Positions 1 to 5,754 of a stretch of 29,899 nucleotides of DNA are shown here, piece after piece (within the stretch, counting starts at the first letter, position 1; each line of letters begins with the position of its first letter). The position numbers and the translations under genes were made by a program. The notes below the pieces were generated by a model. The model did no database searches. It saw nothing but the letters and a program-made list of their open reading frames with translations, and was not told where the DNA came from. The DNA is from Candidatus Avelusimicrobium cornigerorum. Its GTDB lineage: Bacteria; Elusimicrobiota; Elusimicrobia; Elusimicrobiales; Elusimicrobiaceae. The stretch spans positions 39,419 to 69,317 of the forward strand of contig DBXW01000003.1 of the NCBI GenBank assembly GCA_002309715.1, read 5' to 3'.

Positions 1-294
1 GCTGCTCAAGCCCGCCAAGCCGCTCAGTCCGCCGCCAAAAATGATGCAATCGGAGATCTGGCCGGAATTTTTATGAACGTGTTAGGCTCTGCCACCGAAA
101 AAGCAGACACTCGCCAATGGTTTACGTTGCCGGCTCAAATTCATGTGGCACGTTTATTTTTACCGCCCGGAAAACAAAATATCCAACTGCTATTTCGCGA
201 CGGATATGGTAATATAATAGGGGAGTATGTTTTTGAAGATATACAAATCAGGCGCGGAGAACGTATCTTTTTACACTACCGCACTGCGAAATAG
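1..294 (+). CDS. C-terminal part of a COG3014-like protein (5' end outside window)
   Basis: The frame is open from base 1 to a TAG stop at 292-294, so only the last 97 residues are visible. They begin with an Ala/Gln-rich stretch (AAQARQAAQSAAK) and continue with DTRQWFTLPAQIHVARLFLPPG, split here as DTRQWFTLPAQ and IHVARLFLPPG. The pattern 'D-R-W-LP--I--ARL-LPPG', followed by short beta-strand-like segments, resembles the C-terminus of the uncharacterised COG3014 family. In other diderm bacteria that family tends to sit beside small lipoproteins. The next gene, 9 bases downstream, is indeed a lipoprotein, which supports an envelope role. No enzymatic motif is visible. The internal ATG at 73 is not a convincing start because the frame stays open upstream of it with typical protein composition. 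The family call is from memory of the motif and is moderate. Confidence 0.6.
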   Translation, partial: AAQARQAAQSAAKNDAIGDLAGIFMNVLGSATEKADTRQWFTLPAQIHVARLFLPPGKQNIQLLFRDGYGNIIGEYVFEDIQIRRGERIFLHYRTAK

Positions 295-303
295 AGAGGA
301 ATT

Positions 304-1242
304 ATGAAAAAAATTGCAGTTATGTTCAGTGCCGTTTTGGCCCTGTGCGCGTGCACGAGCCTAAATAAAAATACCGTATCGTACCAAATGTCAAAGTATG
401 ATACTTCCAAGTATTATGTTGTATCCGGTGAGGGAGAAACCAAACAAGCCGCGTCAGATAAAGCCTTGGGCAATATGCGTCAAGCGCTCGTAAAAAACGC
501 TCCCGATTTGGAAAAAGATGCTATTTTGACCGATCTAATGGCCAACGCCAAAGTGGATAAAGTGTGGCGCGATGCGGACTCTTCCAATAAACATTTCTTC
601 GCCTTGGCGGTGCTGTCCCGCGCCAATGCACAAAAAATTCTCGCTCCGCAAATGGATCAATTAGATACTAAATTAGCCGGGCTTGCTACGCAATTTTCTT
701 CCCCGGTTGAACCCTTGGCTGATTTGAAAGTGGCGTATCGTATGCAACCGCTGGTGGAACGCCGCAGTTTGCTGGATGACACTTACCAATTTTTAGCAGC
801 CGATCACAAAGGGTATACCGCGGAAAATTTTAAACCCTACAAAAACGCGCTGAAGGAAAAAATGGCGGCAGTATTAGTAGGGGTAGATGTGCAAGGTCGC
901 GAAAGCAAAGTGATGGTCACTTACATTGTAGATGCTCTCAATAAAATGGGGCTGGGCGTGGTGGATATCTCCGATCCGGACAAAGAACTTGCTGTGGAAA
1001 TTATCACCGATACCGATGGTTATGATTCCCAAAAAGTACAAGGTTTAATATGGAGTTCTTCCAGCGCCGCAATCAGCCTGATAGACGCAACACGCAATGC
1101 CACTTTTGCTCGCTTTAACGTTTATGAACGCGCCGGAACAACCCGGCAAGCCGACTCTTTGCGCCGCAGTATGGAAGCCGCCGGAGAACAAGCCGCCCAA
1201 CAAATTACGGCGCGCTTGGAAGCCTATTTAAAAACCAGATAA
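304..1242 (+). CDS. LPP20-type outer-envelope lipoprotein (312 aa)
   Basis: The protein starts with a short lipoprotein signal (MKKIAVMFSAVLALCAC). Cys17 is the likely lipidated residue, with LCAC as an acceptable lipobox. Residues about 40-105 follow the LPP20 pattern: a G-G-type strand (VSGEGETKQAASDKAL), a helix with regularly spaced Ala, then VDKVWRD and a closing strand FFALAVLSR. The region from about 150 to 312 is not recognised. It contains a strand-rich stretch (VGVDVQGRESKVMVTYIVDAL) broken by helices. An AGAGGA ribosome site lies just before the ATG. It is the second visible gene of a same-strand operon (gaps of 9 and 13 bases to its neighbours), after the COG3014-like gene. That pairing suggests a lipoprotein acting at the cell envelope. 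The exact role is unknown. Confidence 0.7.
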   Translation: MKKIAVMFSAVLALCACTSLNKNTVSYQMSKYDTSKYYVVSGEGETKQAASDKALGNMRQALVKNAPDLEKDAILTDLMANAKVDKVWRDADSSNKHFFALAVLSRANAQKILAPQMDQLDTKLAGLATQFSSPVEPLADLKVAYRMQPLVERRSLLDDTYQFLAADHKGYTAENFKPYKNALKEKMAAVLVGVDVQGRESKVMVTYIVDALNKMGLGVVDISDPDKELAVEIITDTDGYDSQKVQGLIWSSSSAAISLIDATRNATFARFNVYERAGTTRQADSLRRSMEAAGEQAAQQITARLEAYLKTR

Positions 1243-1255
1243 AGGAGTTTTGTAT

Positions 1256-1969
1256 ATGAAAAAATTTCTATTTTTATTAGCAACTGTTTTACCGATTGTC
1301 GCTGTAGCCGCCGAACAACCCACCGCCGATGTCGCGCAGACCGCACCGGCCGCAACCCCCGCACAAGATCCGGCCGAACGCAATCAAATGCTTTATTCGC
1401 TCGGTTTTTTATTGGGAGACAACTTGAAAACCCAACTGATTTTAGATAACGAAACGGATTATAAAGCACTTTCTCAAGGGATGCGCGATTGCTTGCTCAA
1501 TAAAAAATCGCAAACTGATTTGGAAAAATACAAACCGCAAATCATCCAAAAATACAAAGATGATGCGCGCACTATCGCCGAAAAACGCGCCGCCGAACAA
1601 CAGGAATATATGGCCAATTTCAAAAAAGAAAAAGGCGTTAAAACACTTGATAACGGAGCCATGATTAAACTTTCCCGCCCCGGCAAAGGCTCCACCCCGA
1701 AAGCAGACAGCACCGTCAAAGTACATTACACCGGCACACTCATTGACGGCACCCCCTTTGACAGTTCGCGTGAACGCGGAGAGGCGTTCCAAACCCGCTT
1801 GGGAGATGTTATCCCATGCTGGACCAAAGCCGTACAACAAATGAAAATCGGCGCACGTGCCACCGTCGTGTGTCCACCCGACACCGCTTACGGCAATCGC
1901 CCGGTAGGTCGCATCCCGGCCAACTCGGCGTTAGTATTTGATATTGAACTGCTTGAAATTGAAAAATAA
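1256..1969 (+). CDS. FKBP-type peptidyl-prolyl cis-trans isomerase, periplasmic (FkpA/Mip-like)
   Basis: This is a 237-residue exported prolyl isomerase. The signal peptide is MKKFLFLLATVLPIVAVA, with cleavage likely before AEQP. Residues about 40-130 are a charged helical arm like the dimerisation domain of FkpA/Mip (AERNQMLYSLGFLLG, then long Lys/Glu helices). Residues about 140-237 form the FKBP fold, with VHYTGTLIDGTPFDSS, FQTRLGDVIPCWTKAV, the AYG loop and a final FDIELLEIEK strand. In the usual VIPGW motif the Gly is Cys here (VIPCW). A second Cys lies in VVCPPDTAYG, so a disulfide is possible. I chose the ATG at 1256 over the TTG at 1250 because the GGAG at 1244-1247 is well spaced for it. 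The stop overlaps the next start by one base (TAATG), so the two are probably translationally coupled. Its job is likely periplasmic folding of envelope proteins. Confidence 0.9.
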   Translation: MKKFLFLLATVLPIVAVAAEQPTADVAQTAPAATPAQDPAERNQMLYSLGFLLGDNLKTQLILDNETDYKALSQGMRDCLLNKKSQTDLEKYKPQIIQKYKDDARTIAEKRAAEQQEYMANFKKEKGVKTLDNGAMIKLSRPGKGSTPKADSTVKVHYTGTLIDGTPFDSSRERGEAFQTRLGDVIPCWTKAVQQMKIGARATVVCPPDTAYGNRPVGRIPANSALVFDIELLEIEK

Positions 1970-2646
1970 TGTCTAAAACAAGTTATGCCTTGATTGCCGT
2001 TATGATTACCGCGCTCTTATATATGGGCGCGGTACGTGGCTATCAATTCTATCAGGAAAAAGCCGCCCAATGGGAAGAAGAACGCCAAAACAGTACAGAC
2101 ATTTTTTCTTTTCAAAATGTACCCGTATCTTTTGCTGCTCCGCAGGCAGAGGCCGTATCTCGCCCGGTTCCGTTGCCGGAGCAAAACTCCTCTATTTCTA
2201 TTTTGTCTGATAACGAAATCACACGTACCAAAATAATTCCCGAACAAGTAGACGGCGCCGGGATACCGGTCAATGCCACCGGAGAAGTGTTTTTGGAAGA
2301 CACGCCTTTACCCGTGGAAAAGCAAGTCCAGCAAGCCCAAGATACCTTGCGTTCCATTGTGCAAGATTATAAAGATGAGCCGGAAATCAAATCTTTCAAT
2401 CAAGAATTAAAAAAAGTTACTAAAGGCCAGGCGATAGATTTAAGTTCGCTGGGTAGCGGCGACTTAAACCAACTTTTGAAGGACAATCCTCAAGTACAAG
2501 CCGTGGTAGCCAAGCACATGAAAAACCCCGAATTTGCCCGCAAAGTGCAGCAAATTTTTAATAATCCGCAATTTGTCCAAAGTGTGCGGCAACTGCAACA
2601 AAGCGGTATAAAAATACCGACTAATCAGAAACAAACCGGAAAATAA
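1969..2646 (+). CDS. Membrane-anchored protein with STI1/DP-like helical repeats (225 aa)
   Basis: No named bacterial family is recognised. One N-terminal transmembrane helix (about residues 5-23, SYALIAVMITALLYMGAV) is followed by a low-complexity, Pro-containing linker (to about 125). A helical C-terminal part contains three NP-capped units of 13 residues: NPQVQAVVAKHMK, NPEFARKVQQIFN and NPQFVQSVRQLQ, ending in SGIK. NP/DP-capped short amphipathic helices are the hallmark of the STI1/DP domain of Hop and ubiquilin, and NPEFARKVQQIF closely echoes the NPVIAQKIQKLM helix of Hop as I remember it. The orientation is probably C-terminus outside (periplasm). The ATG overlaps the stop of the FKBP gene, so the two are probably made together. 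A role as a chaperone-like or docking partner is inference. The protein encoded at 4245-5201 has the same architecture. Confidence 0.75.
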   Translation: MSKTSYALIAVMITALLYMGAVRGYQFYQEKAAQWEEERQNSTDIFSFQNVPVSFAAPQAEAVSRPVPLPEQNSSISILSDNEITRTKIIPEQVDGAGIPVNATGEVFLEDTPLPVEKQVQQAQDTLRSIVQDYKDEPEIKSFNQELKKVTKGQAIDLSSLGSGDLNQLLKDNPQVQAVVAKHMKNPEFARKVQQIFNNPQFVQSVRQLQQSGIKIPTNQKQTGK

Positions 2647-2680
2647 ATTTTGTATGCTATTATTGTAAGGAGAATTCACC

Positions 2681-3211
2681 GTGGCAAAAATTTTAATTAA
2701 AACTGCAATCTTGCTTTTCATTATTTTCAGCATTTATTTTATCGTCAATCCATCGGCTTGCTCTAATTTTTTAGCCGGCCGCGTTACTAATAGCGACGAA
2801 TCCGAACCGACGCAAACCGTGCCCTATGGGCAACACGGCGAAATGTTTGCTCCAACCGGAGACGGCCCGCTCCCCACAGATGGTCAACCGGCAACTACCC
2901 CCGCCAAACCGACTGAAGTAAAAGGGATTGTGGATACGAACACGCTTACCGAACAACAAGCGGCCCAACAACCTACTGCACAATATTCGCAAGATGATAT
3001 TGATTATGCCATTGCCAGCCGATACGTAGAACTTGAAAACGAATATGCCCGCAAGAAAAAAGTAGGCAAAGACACGGCTAAAGAAATTTCCTATATTGTA
3101 ATGGACGATTTTGAACTCACCCAACAAGAGTGGGAAGCCTTCTTAACGCGTGCTACGGCCAGCAATTTGTTTAACAAAGTACGTACGGAAATGGCATCTT
3201 TAGGAAAATAA
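2681..3211 (+). CDS. Small N-terminally anchored envelope protein, unknown function (176 aa)
   Basis: Translation starts at GTG 2681, set by AAGGAG at 2667-2672 eight bases upstream. There is no alternative ATG near the hydrophobic segment. The protein has one N-terminal transmembrane helix (ILIKTAILLFIIFSIYFIV), then a Pro/Thr/Gln-rich linker (to about residue 95). A compact helical C-terminal domain of about 75 residues begins at YSQDDIDYAIASRYVELE and ends in ASNLFNKVRTEMASLGK. I do not recognise the domain. The helix-turn spacing around ELTQQEWEAFLTRA is suggestive but not diagnostic. It is the last gene of the operon that starts before base 1 and is followed directly by a strong bidirectional terminator. 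The same anchor-linker-helical-domain plan as its upstream neighbour suggests a function in the same periplasmic complex; this is inference. Confidence 0.7.
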   Translation: MAKILIKTAILLFIIFSIYFIVNPSACSNFLAGRVTNSDESEPTQTVPYGQHGEMFAPTGDGPLPTDGQPATTPAKPTEVKGIVDTNTLTEQQAAQQPTAQYSQDDIDYAIASRYVELENEYARKKKVGKDTAKEISYIVMDDFELTQQEWEAFLTRATASNLFNKVRTEMASLGK

Positions 3212-3222
3212 TTCACTCATAC

Positions 3223-3258
3223 AAAAAACAGCCCTGCATAAACAGGGCTGTTTTTTTT
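3223..3258. terminator. Bidirectional rho-independent terminator
   Basis: A perfect 9-bp stem, ACAGCCCTG (3228-3236) with CAGGGCTGT (3243-3251), encloses a CATAAA loop. It is flanked by an A-run on the left and eight T on the right. The A/T flanks pair as well, so it works in both directions. It closes the + strand envelope operon and the - strand ankyrin-like gene that ends at 3272. Confidence 0.9.
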
Positions 3259-3271
3259 GTACATAAATTCG

Positions 3272-3919
3272 TTAGAACAAGTACGGGGCGTGTATTTGGA
3301 AATATTCCACCACACTGGCCATACCCGGTTGTTCCATATTGGCCAACGCCGCTTGCGCCACTGTACGGCCACTAATATCTTGGCTCAACGAGCGGGCAAT
3401 CCCCTTTTTAATGCTGGCTGTCACACTCAGAGCGCCTCCTTTATCTACCAGACGCACTTCACGCACCGCTTCTGCCAAATCGGAACCTTCATACAGCAAC
3501 GCAAAAGTATCGGCCTTGCCGTAGTTAATATGCGCGAGTAAAGGGGTTTCTCCCATATCGTTGCGTTGGTTGCGCAATCTTTTAATTTCCGCTTGAAAAT
3601 TGTTATCCAAGCGGCGAATTACCGCGGCCAATGCTTGCACAGTAGCAGCATCTTTAGCCAAATGGAAGCAATTATTGGAAAATTTATCCGTTTGTTTAAA
3701 AAAGTCAAGTTGCGTAACGGAAGCGATAGCATCCGTATCCCCTTTTCTGGCAACTTCTAAGAATTGCTCGGCCGTTAACACTTGCTTCACCGCGGATTTG
3801 CGCGCATAGCGTTGCAACATCTCCTGACGGCGGGAAGAAGTGCCTTGAGCAACTACTGTTTCCGCTTGTAACGTCGGCACGAATAAGGCTAAAACGAGTA
3901 TAACTAGAATATGTTTCAT
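3272..3919 (-). CDS. Exported ankyrin-repeat-like protein (215 aa)
   Basis: A Sec signal peptide (MKHILVILVLALFVPTLQA, cleavage before ETVV) precedes a mature part of about 195 residues. Residues about 45-140 show degenerate ankyrin features: EQFLEVARKGDTDAIASV resembles the first helix pair, and NDMGETPLLAHINYGKAD matches the 'D-G-TPL--A---G' consensus. The repeats diverge too much to count with certainty; I see two or three. The C-terminal part (DISGRTVAQAALANMEQPG) may hold another unit. Ankyrin domains bind proteins and give no clue to a partner here. The ribosome site is excellent (AGGAGG, in GTAAGGAGGGGTT before the ATG). The gene stands alone on the minus strand and shares the terminator at 3223-3258. 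A periplasmic protein-binding role is inference. Confidence 0.65.
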   Translation of the reverse strand: MKHILVILVLALFVPTLQAETVVAQGTSSRRQEMLQRYARKSAVKQVLTAEQFLEVARKGDTDAIASVTQLDFFKQTDKFSNNCFHLAKDAATVQALAAVIRRLDNNFQAEIKRLRNQRNDMGETPLLAHINYGKADTFALLYEGSDLAEAVREVRLVDKGGALSVTASIKKGIARSLSQDISGRTVAQAALANMEQPGMASVVEYFQIHAPYLF

Positions 3920-3968
3920 AACCCCTCCTTACTTACTATTATTCTAGTGATAAAGACGTTTTTAACGA

Positions 3969-4021
3969 GGGCCTTTTGGGCCCAGAAAAAAGGGTTTTTG
4001 GACCTAGAAAAAAATAGGTCC
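3969..4021. repeat. Two adjacent diverged copies of a hairpin-forming repeat
   Basis: Read on the + strand, TTTTGGGCCCAGAAAAAAGG (from 3974) is followed at once by TTTTTGGACCTAGAAAAAAA (from 3995), two near-identical 20-base units in direct orientation. Each unit also sits in a dyad: GGGCC (3969-3973) can pair with GGCCC (3979-3983), and GGACCTA (4000-4006) pairs perfectly with TAGGTCC (4015-4021). They lie upstream of the ankyrin-like gene, between it and the tRNA-Gly terminator. Function unknown. Confidence 0.6.
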
Positions 4022-4080
4022 TTGTTGGATCTGCAGAACTACTAAATAAAGTATTGCGAGAAACATAAAAAGGAAGATAT

Positions 4081-4111
4081 AAAAAACCCCCGGGTTATCC
4101 CAGGGGGTTTT
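4081..4111 (-). terminator. Terminator of tRNA-Gly
   Basis: Stem AAAACCCCC (4083-4091) pairs with GGGGGTTTT (4103-4111). An inner GGG/CCC pair with a TTAT loop extends it. Read on the minus strand it is followed by a run of six T (4086-4081). It begins three bases after the tRNA 3' end. Confidence 0.85.
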
Positions 4112-4114
4112 AAA

Positions 4115-4188
4115 TGGAGCGGGCGAAGAGAATCGAACTCTCGTCTCAACCTTGGCAAGGTCGCGTTCTACCATTGAACCACGCCCGC
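4115..4188 (-). tRNA. tRNA-Gly (anticodon GCC)
   Basis: On the minus strand the 74-base sequence begins GCGGGCG and ends CGCCCGC-T-CCA, giving a perfect 7-bp acceptor stem with an encoded CCA. The D arm is GTTC-AATGGTA-GAAC. The anticodon arm CGACC-TTGCCAA-GGTTG has GCC (+ strand 4154-4156), and the T arm is GAGAG-TTCGATT-CTCTT with one G-U pair. All arms close as expected for glycine tRNA. A promoter and a terminator flank it, so it is a single-gene unit. Confidence 0.97.
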
Positions 4189-4213
4189 AAAAGCGGTAAA
4201 ACTCTACCTAAAG

Positions 4214-4242
4214 ATTATAACAAATTCTCACGCTTTGTACAA
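4214..4242 (-). promoter_or_regulatory. Sigma-70-type promoter of tRNA-Gly
   Basis: On the minus strand TTGTAC (4242-4237), a 17-base spacer and TATAAT (4219-4214) form a near-consensus promoter. The expected start is about 18 bases before the tRNA 5' end at 4188. It abuts the end of the minus-strand gene at 4245. Confidence 0.75.
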
Positions 4243-4244
4243 AC

Positions 4245-5201
4245 TTATTTTTTTGTCTTGCGTGCGGTTTTTCCTTTTTTTGTCTTTGCGGAAGTATTTT
4301 TCCCCGTTGTTTGAGTCGGACTTTTCGCCGTTGTAGCAGCGGTTTTTGTTTTAAGTAAAACATCTGCAATCTTTTTTAAATACGGGTTTTCTTTTACCGC
4401 TGCTTGCACGTTCGGGTTTTGACGCACTTGTTCCAAATACGGATTGGCCTGGATAATCGCAAGTGCTTCTTGGGGCCTGTCGCGGTAGTATTTAACGGCT
4501 TTGCTGATGAGCAAATGACTCATAAACCGGCTTCCGGCCACGGCCCGCACCATCTGTTGATTACCCAAAACGGCTTGTACGGTTTCGTTCGTAAAAAAAT
4601 CACGCATCGTGGCTTCGTCTTTTGCAAATGCTTCCAACATTTTCGGATCAGCCAGCAAAGGTTCCACATCCGGGCGATCTAAAAATGCCGAAATGAGCGG
4701 ATCTTTACTTAACAGGTATTGGATTAGTTCCGGATCCGAAATATTGGAAGAAAAGTTAGTGGTCAATGCCCAAGGAGCGGCCCCGATGATTTCATAATTT
4801 TTATCGGTCATTGTTTGGAAATTATACCGGCTAATAATCGGGAGTGTAGAGCCTAACTCTGTTACCATTACGCTGCGGTCTTGCCCTTCATGAACTTCTA
4901 CAAACGTAACACCTGTATTGGGGTTGAACTCCGCTTCGGCTAACGCAAGCCCTTGCAGTTGGGTTGGATCCAATGCCGCGGTTAAATTCTCCGCTTTATT
5001 TTTAGACATATTCCATAGCAGAAGTGTTACCACAAAAAGTGCCGCCACTATTGCGCCGACAATCAATTCTATCCCCATTTTTTTACGGGCAGGGCCCGCC
5101 GGTGTCAGTTGCTCGTTCTGGTCGGGTTTAGGAGCAACATTTTGGCTGGTGCGATATTGCCCCGGGTTCCTAAGACGTTTAATAATTTCTTCTGTTTCCA
5201 T
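4245..5201 (-). CDS. Membrane-anchored protein with DP/NP helical repeats, second STI1-like protein (318 aa)
   Basis: Start: the ATG at 5201 (METEEIIKRL) has GGAG eight bases upstream, while the in-frame ATG at 5237 has no ribosome site. A short cytosolic N-terminus is followed by one transmembrane helix (IELIVGAIVAALFVVTLLLW). A domain of about 90 residues holds strands (VTFVEVHEGQDRSVMVTEL). Then come about eight helical units of 9-11 residues capped by DP, RP or N: DPELIQYLLSK, DPLISAFLDR, DPKMLEAFAK, DEATMRDFFT, NETVQAVLG. The C-terminal set is NPYLEQVRQ, NPNVQAAVKE, NPYLKKIADVLL. This periodicity resembles STI1/DP domains. The tail is a Lys/Thr-rich disordered stretch. The same anchor-plus-repeat plan occurs in the protein at 1969-2646. 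The upstream gene is divergent (thioesterase). Function unknown; a periplasmic protein-binding role is inferred. Confidence 0.75.
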   Translation of the reverse strand: METEEIIKRLRNPGQYRTSQNVAPKPDQNEQLTPAGPARKKMGIELIVGAIVAALFVVTLLLWNMSKNKAENLTAALDPTQLQGLALAEAEFNPNTGVTFVEVHEGQDRSVMVTELGSTLPIISRYNFQTMTDKNYEIIGAAPWALTTNFSSNISDPELIQYLLSKDPLISAFLDRPDVEPLLADPKMLEAFAKDEATMRDFFTNETVQAVLGNQQMVRAVAGSRFMSHLLISKAVKYYRDRPQEALAIIQANPYLEQVRQNPNVQAAVKENPYLKKIADVLLKTKTAATTAKSPTQTTGKNTSAKTKKGKTARKTKK

Positions 5202-5236
5202 ACTATGTACTCCGCCCAATGCTGGGAAATCCCCCA

Positions 5237-5259
5237 TATAATCAAGTATAATTATTATA
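5237..5259. promoter_or_regulatory. AT-rich divergent promoter region
   Basis: Two TATAAT boxes on the + strand (5237-5242 and 5247-5252) and one on the - strand (5259-5254) lie between the divergent starts at 5201 and 5294. No clear -35 box accompanies them, so which is used is uncertain. Confidence 0.4.
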
Positions 5260-5293
5260 TGAAATCTGCTATATGTCAGGGAAGGAGAAACTC

Positions 5294-5683
5294 ATGCAAA
5301 AAACAATTTTTTATCATGATACAGATTGCGGCGGCGTGGTCTATTACGGAAACTACTTAAAATTTTTTGAAGAAGCACGTACACTATATATGCAAGCACG
5401 CGGTTACTCCGTGCCTGATCTAATGAAACAGGGATTGTTTTTTGTAGTAGCCCGGCAAGAAGTAGAATATAAATATCCCGTACGCTACGGAGATGTAATT
5501 GAAGTAGATACTCAAATTTTGGAAGTATCGGATATTAAAATTATATTTGAAAATACAATCAAAAACCAAAACGGCAAATTATGTACTAAAGGGAAAACCA
5601 CCCTCGTTTGCGTAAACGCACAAGGTGTGCCTACTCCCATGGGAACAAACGTAAAAGCCGCTATGACACCGACGCAGATGTAA
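5294..5683 (+). CDS. ybgC: YbgC-type acyl-CoA thioesterase (hotdog fold)
   Basis: The 129-residue protein has the 4-hydroxybenzoyl-CoA-thioesterase/YbgC signature near the N-terminus: HDTDCGGVVYYGNYLKFFEE, with Asp11 in the catalytic-Asp position. It continues with the RTLYM helix, then the strands VVARQEVEYKYPVRYGDVIE and a final strand TLVCVNAQGVPTPM. Length and layout match the family. It hydrolyses acyl-CoA thioesters in the cytosol. In proteobacteria the gene belongs to the tol-pal cluster, but no tol-pal gene is visible here. Start: GAAGGAG at 5281-5287 favours the ATG at 5294 over the one at 5273. It is a single-gene unit between a divergent gene and a strong terminator. Substrate specificity cannot be read from the sequence. 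Confidence 0.9.
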   Translation: MQKTIFYHDTDCGGVVYYGNYLKFFEEARTLYMQARGYSVPDLMKQGLFFVVARQEVEYKYPVRYGDVIEVDTQILEVSDIKIIFENTIKNQNGKLCTKGKTTLVCVNAQGVPTPMGTNVKAAMTPTQM

Positions 5684-5705
5684 ATTAGTTGTAATTTTGG
5701 ACAGT

Positions 5706-5736
5706 AAAAAGCGGGGAGTTTTTCTCCCCGCTTTTT
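5706..5736. terminator. Bidirectional terminator
   Basis: A 13-bp perfect stem, AAAAAGCGGGGAG with CTCCCCGCTTTTT, encloses a TTTTT loop. It lies between the convergent thioesterase gene (+) and metalloprotease gene (-, ends 5755) and can serve both. Confidence 0.92.
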
Positions 5737-5754
5737 AAACACAAAACAACCGAA

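Noticed and set aside
4115..4188. tRNA-Gly as an integration site
   Set aside because: No partial copy of the tRNA 3' end and no integrase lies beside it; the flanks are a normal promoter and terminator.
5202..5237. N-terminal extension of the DP-repeat protein (start at 5237)
   Set aside because: The upstream ATG has no ribosome site and would add a 12-residue stretch without family features; the ATG at 5201 has a well-spaced GGAG.
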